Positions 1 to 8,975 of a DNA stretch of 64,000 nucleotides are shown here, in pieces (within the stretch, counting starts at the first letter, position 1; every line of letters begins with the position of its first letter). Made by a program: the position numbers and the translations under genes. The notes beneath the pieces are model-generated. The model was not told the DNA's origin, did not search any database, and was given only the letters and a program-made list of their open reading frames with translations. Source of the DNA: an uncultured Oscillospiraceae bacterium (GTDB lineage Bacteria; Bacillota; Clostridia; Oscillospirales; Oscillospiraceae); NCBI GenBank assembly GCA_905234855.1, contig CAJOIU010000006.1:67741-131740 (forward strand), in the 5' to 3' direction.

Positions 1-1041
1 GTAATCCGTATGACCGGCTTCCTCGCAGGTCGGGTCAGACGCTTCCTCATACTCCAGCGCAACGTGATTGTCGGGGTCGATGTCGATTTCCTCGGTCTTT
101 GTTTCCTCGCAGGTCGTGCAGGTGTAGGTCATCTCTCCCGGCGTGGCGCAGGTCGCCTCCTTCGTTACCTCGCCCTTGTTCCATATATGCTCATGCTCCG
201 GCTCCGGCGTGGCTGTCGGTTCCGGGGTAGCCGTCGGCTCCGGCGTGACTGTTGGTTCCGGGGTAACGGTCGGCTCCGGCGTGGCGGTTGTCCCATCCGT
301 CGGCTCCGTCAGAAGCGCGACCTGCCAGCCCGTCGCCTCGATGATCTTCGCCAGCAGCTCGTCATCCTGCAGGATCTGCTCCTTCACAAAATCGGGAACG
401 TCCTCCTCGGTGACCTCCTCCAGCAAGAATTCGATGCTGTTTTCCGTGCGGTCATAATAAAGGTATGTAGTGATCTTCTGCCCGGGGCCGACGTCGATCT
501 CCTTTGTCTCGCCGGTCACGGGGTTCGTTCCCACGATGTGGACATGACCGTCCGTGATGGCAAGGCTCGACCGACCCTCCTCGTTCACCGTGATATAGCC
601 GGAGGTGCCGCGGATGCCGACGACCATGGTGGAGGTGCGGATATCAAAGGCCTCGTCATCTGCCAGCGCCTTATTAACTTGGAAAAACAGGCTGCCCTTC
701 ATAAGCGAAAGCTGCAGCCATTTGGCGCGCTTGACGACCTCGGCGCTGCTCTGCTCGTCTAGGGTGACGATCTTATGCCGATCCAGTCCGACGGACACCC
801 AGCTGCTGCCGCCCGTGGAGATGATATTGCCGCTTTGAAGGCGCAGATTGTCGGAAACCGTGCGCTCCCGTCCGTCCGCCTCCGTGAGCGAAACGGTCCC
901 CTCCGTCCGCAGGATCCGCATGGACGCGGCGAGGGAGCGGCTCAGAACAACGCCCCCGATCACCACAGCGATCACAAGGACTGCGGCAATGGCGATCACA
1001 AGGATCCCGTTCTTCTTCCCGGTCTTTGTGTGTTTCTCCAT
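1..1041 (-). CDS. FecR-domain membrane-anchored protein with TPEP linker and Cys-rich C-terminal region (truncated by window edge)
   Basis: Hand translation from ATG at 1041: N-terminal TM (GILVIAIAAVLVIAVVIGGVVL), FecR-like SLMKGSLFFQVNK...DIRTSTMVVGIRGTSGYI, TPEPTVTPEPTATPEPE linker, then HIWNKGEVTKEATCATPGEMTYTCTTCEE. Frame stays open to base 1. Confidence 0.85.
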   Translation of the reverse strand, partial: MEKHTKTGKKNGILVIAIAAVLVIAVVIGGVVLSRSLAASMRILRTEGTVSLTEADGRERTVSDNLRLQSGNIISTGGSSWVSVGLDRHKIVTLDEQSSAEVVKRAKWLQLSLMKGSLFFQVNKALADDEAFDIRTSTMVVGIRGTSGYITVNEEGRSSLAITDGHVHIVGTNPVTGETKEIDVGPGQKITTYLYYDRTENSIEFLLEEVTEEDVPDFVKEQILQDDELLAKIIEATGWQVALLTEPTDGTTATPEPTVTPEPTVTPEPTATPEPTATPEPEHEHIWNKGEVTKEATCATPGEMTYTCTTCEETKTEEIDIDPDNHVALEYEEASDPTCEEAGHTDY

Positions 1042-1043
1042 GA

Positions 1044-2516
1044 TCAGTCTCTCCTTTCCATTGCTTCCGCCGGACGCTGCCATGCGCCGCTCTCGCGGAA
1101 CAGGGCAAGGATATCGCGGTCAAGCTTTCCTTCATCGCACATGCTTTCCAGCACGGCGAATGCGCGCTCCGCGGTCATCGGTGGCTTATACGGGCGGTCA
1201 TCCGCCGTCAGCGCATCGTAGATATCCAAGATGGTCAGCAGTCTGACCTCCTTGGGCAGGCTCTCCTTCGTTCGATGGTCGGGATAGCCCGAACCGTTCA
1301 GAAACTCATGATGGGCGCCCGCCCATGCGGGCACCGGCTCGTAATTGCCCGAAAACTTCATATTCTCCAGCAGCCGGTCGGTATACACGACATGCCGCTC
1401 CATCTCGGCGCGTTCCCCTGCCGTAAGCGTTCCCCGGCGCACGGTGATGGCCTCCAGCTCCTCCGGGGTCAGCAGCGGGATCCGGCTCCCGTCCGCGGCG
1501 AGGCAGCGCATCCGCCCGAGCGCTTCGAGCTTTTCCATCGTCTCGTCGGTGAGAAAGCCGGCGGTATTGGCCGCCCGCAGGGTCTGTTCCGCCTCCGCGA
1601 GCAGGCGCTCCGCCTCCCGCGTCTCCGCCGCGTGCTCGGGATGCTCCGCCCTCCGCAGCCGCTCCATCAGCCGGGCTACCTCGATCCGCGCCATCACGCG
1701 TTCCTCCCGGCTGCCGAGGCGGGTGGGCTTATCCATGATCTCCAGCGGGATGACCAGCTTTCCGATATCGTGCAGCCAAACGCTCATGAGGAAGGGGTCG
1801 ATCTCCTCATCCGCAAAGCGCCAGCCGTGATCGCCCGCGTTCAGCCACGCGATGAACCGCTTGGCATAGTCCACCATGCTGCGGGTATGATTCGCGTTAT
1901 AGGGGCTGCGGGCGTCAACGGCGTCCACCATGACCGTGACGAAGGAATGCAGCATGTCATAGACCGCTTTTTGCAGCAGGTTGTTATTGAGGCTTACCGC
2001 CGCCAAAGAGCCGAGCGCCGCGATGATGCTCTCGTCCTGCGGGCGGAAGGGGACGATATTCCCCGCCGCGTCCTGCGCGTTTATAAGCTGCAGAACGCCG
2101 ATATTTCCGCCGTTTTCGTTCTCCATCGGCACCACCAGCATAGACGTCGTCCGATAGCCGTTCATGCTGTCATAACGCCGAGGGCCGGAAAAATCGTACT
2201 GATCGGTCTCGTACACGTCCGGGATGTTGATGAGCCGCCGCTCCAGCGCGGAGCAGGCGCATACATGCGCGGGATTCAGCGGCACCGGCGGCAGGATGTT
2301 TTCCTCGCCCCGCCGGATCAGATGGACGCCCTTGGAGCGTGTCACCACGTTATGAAAAATCAGATGATCCCCCTCGCGGATATAGACCGTTCCGCCGTCG
2401 CAGCCCGTGAAATCCATCGCCTCCGTGAGGATCCTGTCCAGCAGCGCGGCGATGTCCTTCTCCGCGGAGAGCGAGATGGCGATCTGGATCAGCCGGTCAA
2501 CCGAAAAATCTCTCAT
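1044..2516 (-). CDS. GAF + HD-GYP domain phosphohydrolase
   Basis: GAF-like N-terminus; HDIGKLVIP, HHEFLNGSGYP and LTILDIYDALTADDRPYK motifs typical of HD-GYP phosphodiesterases. Confidence 0.9.
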   Translation of the reverse strand: MRDFSVDRLIQIAISLSAEKDIAALLDRILTEAMDFTGCDGGTVYIREGDHLIFHNVVTRSKGVHLIRRGEENILPPVPLNPAHVCACSALERRLINIPDVYETDQYDFSGPRRYDSMNGYRTTSMLVVPMENENGGNIGVLQLINAQDAAGNIVPFRPQDESIIAALGSLAAVSLNNNLLQKAVYDMLHSFVTVMVDAVDARSPYNANHTRSMVDYAKRFIAWLNAGDHGWRFADEEIDPFLMSVWLHDIGKLVIPLEIMDKPTRLGSREERVMARIEVARLMERLRRAEHPEHAAETREAERLLAEAEQTLRAANTAGFLTDETMEKLEALGRMRCLAADGSRIPLLTPEELEAITVRRGTLTAGERAEMERHVVYTDRLLENMKFSGNYEPVPAWAGAHHEFLNGSGYPDHRTKESLPKEVRLLTILDIYDALTADDRPYKPPMTAERAFAVLESMCDEGKLDRDILALFRESGAWQRPAEAMERRD

Positions 2517-3283
2517 AGCGTCACCACGTCCCCTTCCCGGGCGAATCGGACGCCCAGCCGCTCCTCCGTCTCCCGCAGCATCGCGTCCGTATGCTTCGGG
2601 TCGTGATGGATGAGCAGCAGACGCCCGGCGCCGCTCTCGCGCCGGACACGAAGCCCCATAGCCGGGGTGGAATGCCCGAAGCCCCGGCGCGCGGCGTATT
2701 CGTCCTCGGTATACTGCCCGTCATACAAGAGCAGCGACGCCCCCTTGGCAAAGGACGCCAGCTCCGCGCACTTTTCCTCCGAATGCTCGAAATCCGTCGC
2801 GTAGACGAGGCTGCATCCCCCCGCCGTGAGCTTCAATACCGTGGAGCCGCCGGGATGGCAGGCCTCCATCCCCTCCACGGTGATCCCGCCCAGCGTCAGG
2901 GGCAGGGAAAGCTCGTGGCAGACCGCCCGCGCGGGAAACTCCTCCAGCCGCAGCGGCCAAAGCGGGCGGGAGATCAGCCGGGCGAGCTGCTGCTCCACCG
3001 TCAGACCCTCGCGTGTTTTTCCGTAGATATGGATCTCCCGCCCGGGCTGCAGCAGCGCCGGGAACAGGGGAAGTCCCAGAATATGATCCACATGGGTATG
3101 GGACAGCAGGATCGAGATCGGCCCTTCACCGCAGGCGGCGCTCATCAGCCCCGTGCCGGCGTCCAGAAACACCGTCTGCCCCTGCGCCTGCACGCAGTAG
3201 CAGGAGGTGGCACCGCCGAAGCCCGCCATAGCGGGATCCGCCGTGGGCATAGAGCCCCGACTGCCCAGCACCGTTATCCGCAT
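2513..3283 (-). CDS. MBL-fold metallo-hydrolase (cyclic-phosphodiesterase-like)
   Basis: Start MRITVLGSRGSMPT; SHTHVDHILGLP metal-binding motif; C-terminal LLIHHDPKHTD. Stop overlaps the start of the GAF/HD-GYP gene. Confidence 0.85.
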   Translation of the reverse strand: MRITVLGSRGSMPTADPAMAGFGGATSCYCVQAQGQTVFLDAGTGLMSAACGEGPISILLSHTHVDHILGLPLFPALLQPGREIHIYGKTREGLTVEQQLARLISRPLWPLRLEEFPARAVCHELSLPLTLGGITVEGMEACHPGGSTVLKLTAGGCSLVYATDFEHSEEKCAELASFAKGASLLLYDGQYTEDEYAARRGFGHSTPAMGLRVRRESGAGRLLLIHHDPKHTDAMLRETEERLGVRFAREGDVVTL

Positions 3284-3581
3284 CCTGCACTCCCGCTCCA
3301 TTCTTCCTGTCCCTTCCGTTGTTTCGGGCGCTCGCCGCGCAGAGCATAATACGCCCAATTATTCATAGTACATTGTAACAGCTTCCGCCCCCGGATGCAA
3401 GCGCGGCGCAGGGCGGAATGCCCGGTTTTCCATAATATGCTATAATAGGCCGCAGAGGCCGAAGGCATCGCATTTCGACAAAGCTGTGGGATCACAACGA
3501 ATTCGTGTAGCGAACCGCAGGGGAACAATGTTATGATATTAACGCGACATATATCAAAGGAGCAAGGGAAAGGAGCGACCC

Positions 3582-4187
3582 ATGAGCTATAAGATCATCA
3601 CCATCAACCGGGAATTCGAGAGCGGCGGCAACGAGATCGCCCAGGCTGTCGCGGCTCGGCTTGGGATCGATTATTACGACAAGTTCCTCATCACCGCCGC
3701 CGCGGAGGCCAGCGGCGTGGATGAAGAGCGCGCCGCGCAGAAGGACGAGAAGCTCGAGTCCCGCTTTGAGTATTCGCAGGCGGAGGCGGCGTTTTATTAT
3801 ACCCGCTCGGAGGATCCGCTGCCCACCGGCGCGCGGGTCGCAGAGGCGCAGTTCCGACTCATCCGCGAGCTGGCGGAGCAGGGGCCATGCGTGATCGTAG
3901 GCCGCTGCGCAAACCACATCCTGCGGGATCGGGACGACGTACTCGATGTGTTCATCCACGCCGGGCGTGATTTCCGCGTCCAGCGCACGATGGCCTCCCT
4001 CAACCTGCCGGAACGCCGGGCGGTATATGTGCTCAAGAACACGGACAAGGCGCGCAAGGCATACTATAAAAACTACACCGGCTGCGACTGGAACGACCCG
4101 AATCTGTATCATATGGTGCTCAATTCCGACAAGCTGACCGCGGCGGGCTGTGTGGAGATCATCTGTGATCTTTATCAAAACGGCTGA
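3582..4187 (+). CDS. Cytidylate kinase-like family protein
   Basis: MSYKIITINREFESGGNEIAQAVAARLGIDYYDK...ESRF...CVIVGRCANHIL, typical of the cytidylate kinase-like family. Confidence 0.85.
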   Translation: MSYKIITINREFESGGNEIAQAVAARLGIDYYDKFLITAAAEASGVDEERAAQKDEKLESRFEYSQAEAAFYYTRSEDPLPTGARVAEAQFRLIRELAEQGPCVIVGRCANHILRDRDDVLDVFIHAGRDFRVQRTMASLNLPERRAVYVLKNTDKARKAYYKNYTGCDWNDPNLYHMVLNSDKLTAAGCVEIICDLYQNG

Positions 4188-4202
4188 CAGGGAGGATTGC
4201 AT

Positions 4203-5657
4203 ATGAACTGGCAGCTTATCATTATCATCATCTACTTTGCCGTCACCATGGCGCTTGGCATCCTTGCCTCCCGCAAGACGAAATCCTCCGATTCCTTCGT
4301 CGGCGCGGGGATGGGCGTTTTTGCCATCGTCTGCGTGGCCTGCGGTCAATGGCTGGGCGGCACCGCCACCACGGGCTGCTCGGAATACGGCTTCACCTCC
4401 GGCATCTCCGGCTGGTGGTATACCATCGCAAACGGCGTCGGCATGCTCATGATGGGACTGCTCTTTGCCGAGAGATACCGCAAATACGGCGAAGTGACGA
4501 TCCCCGGCATCATCGAAAAGGTCGTCGGCCCCAAATCCCGGACGGTCTGCAGCGTCCTGCTGATTTTCGTCATGATCGCCGTCGGTCTGAGCCAGATGAT
4601 CGCGGCGGGCAAGCTCGGCCAGAGCCTGCTGGGCATGAACTTTACGCTCTCCTGCTGCATTTTCGCGATCATCTTCATCATCTACACCATGTCCGGCGGC
4701 ATGGACTCCGTCGAAGCGACGAACAAGCTCCATATCGGGTTCATGTATTTCGGCATGATCCTCGCGGTCATTCTCGCCCTGCGGGAGATGGGCGGCTGGG
4801 GGAATTTCAAGGCCACGCTGGATGCCGTGGACGCCGCGGAGGGGACGCATCATTTCTCCATGTTCGGCGTGGGCGCCTCCAAGGTGACCTCTTGGATCGT
4901 GGCCTCCGTTCTGTCCGCCGGCGCGGCGCAGGCCAGCATCCAGCCGGTGCTGGCCGCCAAAAATCCCAAGGTGGCGAAAAAGGCCTGCCTCATCTCCGTT
5001 CTCGTGGTGGTTCCCTTCGGCCTGTTCACCTGCATGCTGGGCATGTCCGCCCGTGCCATGTCGGAGATGGGCGTTCTCGCCCCCATCACCGACGCGAAGC
5101 TTGCCTATACCACCCTCATCATGCATTTCCCGCCGGTCGTCGGCGGCATCATCCTCGCCTCCATCCTCGCGGCGGTCCTCTCCACGGTATCGCCCATCAT
5201 CCTCGCCGCAGCCACCATGTTCACGAAGGATATCTATCAGCGGCGCCTGAGGCCCGAAGCCACGGACGCGGAGATCACCCGCAGCGCCCGCATCGGCACG
5301 GCGGTCTCCGGCGTGCTGTGCTGCCTGCTGGCCATCGGTCTCGTCAATTCCTCCGCCGTCCTCGATCTCGTTTATGCGGCCTATACCCTGCGCGGCGTGC
5401 TGTTCATCGTGATCCTGTTCGGCATGTATTGGAAATACACCTCCGAGCGGGGCGTATGCACCGGCGTTCTTGTGACCTTCGTCTGCTGCATCGCTTGGGT
5501 CGCCGCCAAGATCGTCACCGGACGCTATCCGCTGTATATCGGCAGCTTCGCCATCTCCGAAACCTATCTCGGCGTCGTGCTGGCCTGCCTCACCATCATC
5601 GTATTCAGCCGGATCTGGCCGAAAACGGAGCTGGAAAAGGCCGCCCAAAACGCCTGA
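4203..5657 (+). CDS. Sodium:solute symporter family protein
   Basis: Polytopic membrane protein with SSS-family pattern (TKSSDSFVGAG...WLGGTATTG...MSGGMDSVEATN); RBS GGAGG. Confidence 0.85.
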   Translation: MNWQLIIIIIYFAVTMALGILASRKTKSSDSFVGAGMGVFAIVCVACGQWLGGTATTGCSEYGFTSGISGWWYTIANGVGMLMMGLLFAERYRKYGEVTIPGIIEKVVGPKSRTVCSVLLIFVMIAVGLSQMIAAGKLGQSLLGMNFTLSCCIFAIIFIIYTMSGGMDSVEATNKLHIGFMYFGMILAVILALREMGGWGNFKATLDAVDAAEGTHHFSMFGVGASKVTSWIVASVLSAGAAQASIQPVLAAKNPKVAKKACLISVLVVVPFGLFTCMLGMSARAMSEMGVLAPITDAKLAYTTLIMHFPPVVGGIILASILAAVLSTVSPIILAAATMFTKDIYQRRLRPEATDAEITRSARIGTAVSGVLCCLLAIGLVNSSAVLDLVYAAYTLRGVLFIVILFGMYWKYTSERGVCTGVLVTFVCCIAWVAAKIVTGRYPLYIGSFAISETYLGVVLACLTIIVFSRIWPKTELEKAAQNA

Positions 5658-5686
5658 TCAACGAAGTTTATCCGCAGCAAAACCAT

Positions 5687-5723
5687 CCGCGGCTGGGCAA
5701 GAGCTCAGCCGCGGCACTTTTTT
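5687..5723 (+). terminator. Rho-independent terminator downstream of the symporter
   Basis: CCGCGGCTG...CAGCCGCGG stem followed by TTTTTT. Confidence 0.8.
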
Positions 5724-5742
5724 CGCTTGGAGGAGGGCGTAT

Positions 5743-5771
5743 TTGACATCCCCCGGGCGGGATGGTAGAAT
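5743..5771 (+). promoter_or_regulatory. Sigma-A type promoter for the MoxR-VWA operon
   Basis: TTGACA-N17-TAGAAT upstream of the ATG at 5807. Confidence 0.75.
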
Positions 5772-5806
5772 CTCATCAAATCCATCATTCGAGCGAGGGG
5801 ATCACA

Positions 5807-6631
5807 ATGGCTGATTTTTCGGGAAGCGCGGGGTATGTTGCCTCGCCGGAGCTGTTATCGAGCGTAAACATCGCCATGGCGCTGGAAAAGCCGCTGCTCG
5901 TCAAGGGCGAGCCGGGCACGGGCAAAACCATGCTGGCGCAGGCCGTGGCGGAGGCGCTCGGCATGGAGCTCATCATCTGGAGCATCAAGTCCACCACCAA
6001 GGCGCAGGACGGCCTGTATGTCTACGACACCGTTCAGCGCCTGTATGACAGCCAGTTCGGCGCGGACGTATCGGACATCGGCAAATATATCAAGCTCGGG
6101 AAGCTGGGCGAGGCGTTCCGAAAGGAGCGACAGTGCGTCCTGCTCATCGACGAGATCGACAAGGCTGATATCGAGTTTCCGAACGACCTGCTGTGGGAGC
6201 TGGATCGGATGGAGTTTTATATCCCCGAGACGAAGCAGACGGTGAAGGCCGCCGTGCGCCCCCTCGTCATCATCACCTCGAACGCGGAAAAGGAGCTGCC
6301 GGACGCCTTCCTGCGCCGATGCATCTTCCACTATATCGACTTCCCCGACGCGGAGATGATGGAAAAGATCGTCCGCGTCCACTTCGACAATCTGGACGAC
6401 AAGCTGCTGAAGCAGGCGCTGGAGAGCTTCTACGCCGTGCGCGCCCTCCGTGGTCTGCAGAAAAAACCCTCCACCTCGGAGCTGATCGACTGGGTGCAGG
6501 CGCTGCAGATCGGCGGCATTTCCCCCGCCCGGATCGAGAAGGAAATACCCTTCGCCGGGGTGCTTCTGAAGAAAAATGAGGATCTCGATACCCTTACCCG
6601 CTCCAAGCAGCCGAACACCCGTCATTGGTAA
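5807..6631 (+). CDS. MoxR-type AAA ATPase
   Basis: GEPGTGKTMLAQAVAEALG Walker A, VLLIDEIDKAD Walker B, NDLLWELDRMEFYIPET. Confidence 0.9.
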   Translation: MADFSGSAGYVASPELLSSVNIAMALEKPLLVKGEPGTGKTMLAQAVAEALGMELIIWSIKSTTKAQDGLYVYDTVQRLYDSQFGADVSDIGKYIKLGKLGEAFRKERQCVLLIDEIDKADIEFPNDLLWELDRMEFYIPETKQTVKAAVRPLVIITSNAEKELPDAFLRRCIFHYIDFPDAEMMEKIVRVHFDNLDDKLLKQALESFYAVRALRGLQKKPSTSELIDWVQALQIGGISPARIEKEIPFAGVLLKKNEDLDTLTRSKQPNTRHW

Positions 6632-6632
6632 T

Positions 6633-7826
6633 ATGTTCACCGACCTTTTCTATCTTCTGCGGCTGCGCGGCTTGCGGGTTTCCCTGCAGGAATGGCAGAC
6701 GCTGCTGCGGGGGCTGGAGCTGGGACTGCACCGCTCGTCGCTGACGGGCTTCTATCAGCTCGCCCGCGCCGTCCTCGTCCACACGGAGGCGGATTTCGAC
6801 CGCTTTGACCGGGTGTTTTTGGAATACTTTCAGAACGTTCAGTCCTTCGACGAGCTGCCGCCGGAGCTGGAGGACTGGCTCAATACCCCCATCGACCCGG
6901 TGGAATACGACCCCGCCCTGCTCACGAATCAGGGACTGGATATCGACGAGATACGCCGGATGCTGGAAGAGCGCCTGCGGGAGCAGCATGAGCGCCACGA
7001 CGGCGGCACCCATTGGGTCGGCACCGGCGGCGCCTCCCCCTTCGGCAACAACGGCTATTACCCCGGCGGCATCCGCGTCGGCGGGCAGGGTCGGAACCGC
7101 AGCGCCCTGCAGGTGGCAGGGGAGAGGCACTTTCGGGATTTCCGGGAGGATACCGTTTTGGAGACCCGCCAATTCCAGATGGCCTTCCGGCGGCTGCGGC
7201 AGTTCTCCGCGCTGGAGGACGGCCCGAAGGATGAGCTGCAGCTCGACGACACCATCCGCGAGACCGGCAATAACGCCGGACGGCTGAAGCTCGTCTTCGA
7301 CCGGCCGCGGCGCAACACCGTGAAGCTCCTCATGCTCTTCGACTCCGGCGGCTCCATGTGGGAATTTACAAACCTCTGCGCCAGCCTTTTTCAAGCAGTC
7401 AGCCGGGAATCGAAATTCAAGGATCTCCAAATCTTCTACTTCCACAACTGCTTCTACGACGACCTCTACACCAAGCCCTCCTGCCTCCACGCCGACAGCG
7501 TCAGCACCGAATGGGTGCTCTCCCAGCTCGGGCAGGATTATAAGGTCATCGTCGTGGGCGATGCCTCCATGGCGCCCTATGAGCTGCTGCGTCCCGGCGG
7601 GTGCAGCGACTACTATACCTATAATAAAGAGCCCGGCATCGACTGGATCGAGAAATTCATCCACCGCTATGACCGCATGATCTGGCTCAATCCCCTGCCC
7701 AAGGCCAACTGGGACGCGGGCTACGGCAGCGAGACCATCCGCATCATCAAGGCCAAGGTCCCCATGTACCGCCTGACGCTGGAGGGCCTGCAGGAGGGGC
7801 TCCGCGCCCTCATCGCCGCGCGGTAG
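6633..7826 (+). CDS. VWA-domain CoxE-like protein
   Basis: Follows MoxR immediately; TVKLLMLFDSGGSMWEF (MIDAS-like DxGGS), C-terminal WLNPLPKANWDAGYGSETI. Confidence 0.85.
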   Translation: MFTDLFYLLRLRGLRVSLQEWQTLLRGLELGLHRSSLTGFYQLARAVLVHTEADFDRFDRVFLEYFQNVQSFDELPPELEDWLNTPIDPVEYDPALLTNQGLDIDEIRRMLEERLREQHERHDGGTHWVGTGGASPFGNNGYYPGGIRVGGQGRNRSALQVAGERHFRDFREDTVLETRQFQMAFRRLRQFSALEDGPKDELQLDDTIRETGNNAGRLKLVFDRPRRNTVKLLMLFDSGGSMWEFTNLCASLFQAVSRESKFKDLQIFYFHNCFYDDLYTKPSCLHADSVSTEWVLSQLGQDYKVIVVGDASMAPYELLRPGGCSDYYTYNKEPGIDWIEKFIHRYDRMIWLNPLPKANWDAGYGSETIRIIKAKVPMYRLTLEGLQEGLRALIAAR

Positions 7827-7831
7827 ATCCC

Positions 7832-7865
7832 AAAAGGCCGGAAGCGGCGACGCTTCCGGCCTTTT
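7832..7865. terminator. Bidirectional terminator
   Basis: AAAAGGCCGGAAGCG-GCGA-CGCTTCCGGCCTTTT, perfect 15-bp stem between convergent genes. Confidence 0.85.
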
Positions 7866-7887
7866 CCGTTATGTACGGCAGCTTTTT

Positions 7888-7998
7888 CTATTCGTCCTCT
7901 TCCTCTTCCCCATCCTCCGCTTCCTCCTCTTCAAGGATCGCCAGCGTGAGCGCGATATCGCTCGGATCGATCCTTCCGTTGCCGTTCCAGTCGATCAT
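7888..7998 (-). CDS. 36-aa EF-hand/dockerin-like microprotein
   Basis: MIDWNGNGRIDPSDIALTLAILEEEEAEDGEEEEDE; ATGA overlap with the stop of the upstream gene; DxNxNGxIDxxD loop. Confidence 0.65.
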   Translation of the reverse strand: MIDWNGNGRIDPSDIALTLAILEEEEAEDGEEEEDE

Positions 7999-8384
7999 GC
8001 CGATCCCTCCGGCTCCCCCAGCGCGTATTCGATCTCCAGCGACGAGGAATAGCCGCTTTTCGTCTCATACAGCACCCGGTCGTTTTCGCCCATGCATTGC
8101 CGCATGGCGTTGCAGACCATGGGGAGGCGGTTCCGTAAATGCAGCGCCTGATGGACGTCCCACGCGCGAAGAACCAGCGTCGGATCACCCATGTCCCCGG
8201 CGGCGCGCTTCAAAGCCCCGATGTACGCCCGGATATCCGCGGTGGTCACCTTCTTGGCGGCAGGCATCGGATCGTCGGCCTTTGCCGCAGGTGTGCCGTC
8301 CAGCCGTTCGTTCAGCTCCGCAACCTGCCCCTCCAGCTTTTTGATGCGGTCAAGCAATTCAAGTATAATTCTGTCATAATCCAT
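7995..8384 (-). CDS. Hypothetical protein with N-terminal coiled coil
   Basis: MDYDRIILELLDRIKKLEGQVAELNERLDG...; start chosen because a consensus promoter lies inside the longer ORF and AAAGGGGG precedes this ATG. Confidence 0.7.
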   Translation of the reverse strand: MDYDRIILELLDRIKKLEGQVAELNERLDGTPAAKADDPMPAAKKVTTADIRAYIGALKRAAGDMGDPTLVLRAWDVHQALHLRNRLPMVCNAMRQCMGENDRVLYETKSGYSSSLEIEYALGEPEGSA

Positions 8385-8411
8385 AGAATGCAACCCCCTT
8401 TGCATAGTTGC

Positions 8412-8440
8412 ATTATATATTGCATTCAATTACTTGTCAA
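8412..8440 (-). promoter_or_regulatory. Consensus sigma-A promoter with overlapping TTGCAT repeats
   Basis: Minus strand TTGACA-N17-TATAAT (8440..8412); TTGCAT copies at 8400, 8408, 8420 and inverted ATGCAA at 8388. Confidence 0.75.
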
Positions 8441-8451
8441 GTGTTTTTTTT

Positions 8452-8484
8452 GAATAAAAAAGCAGCACCGAGCTTCGGTGCTGC
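8452..8484 (-). terminator. Terminator of the CBS-domain gene
   Basis: GCAGCACCGA-GCT-TCGGTGCTGC stem with a T-run on the minus strand. Confidence 0.8.
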
Positions 8485-8490
8485 CCGCCC

Positions 8491-8916
8491 TTATCGCCGC
8501 GTGACGTTGGTTGATATCTCGCCCAGCGCCTCGGCCGCCTCCATGGAAAACGAGCTCCGGGCAAGGTCGCTCAAGCTCACCATGCCCACCACCTTGCCGT
8601 CCTGCGTGATGGGCATGCGCCGCACTTGACTCGCGCCCATGGCATGCAGCACGTCGTCCACCTCCTCGTCCGCGCCGCAGGTGGTGAGGCCGCGGCTCAT
8701 GATCTCCCGGATCTTCGTATCGGCCGGATCCATATCCGCCGCCACGCATCGGGTCACGATGTCCCGGTCGGTAAGGATGCCCCGCAGCCGGCCGCCGTCG
8801 TCGCATACGGGCAACGCCCCCAGATTGTGCCGTTTCATGAGCCGCGCGGCGGCGCTCACCGGCTCAAGCTGGGAAACGGTGACAAGCCGCTCGGTCATGA
8901 TCTCGCGTATTTTCAT
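8491..8916 (-). CDS. CBS-domain protein (two CBS motifs)
   Basis: MKIREIMTERLVTVSQLEPVSAAARLMKRHNLGALPVCDDGGRLRGILTDRDI, second repeat REIMSRGLTTC...GKVVGMVSLSDLA. Confidence 0.9.
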   Translation of the reverse strand: MKIREIMTERLVTVSQLEPVSAAARLMKRHNLGALPVCDDGGRLRGILTDRDIVTRCVAADMDPADTKIREIMSRGLTTCGADEEVDDVLHAMGASQVRRMPITQDGKVVGMVSLSDLARSSFSMEAAEALGEISTNVTRR

Positions 8917-8975
8917 GCTGTACCTCCTCATCGGAATGATGTATCCGCCATCATTATGGACAGCGCCGCCGGGTT

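Noticed and set aside
3531-5648. 705-aa minus-strand ORF
   Set aside because: Antisense to the cytidylate kinase-like and symporter genes, which have recognised motifs and RBSs.
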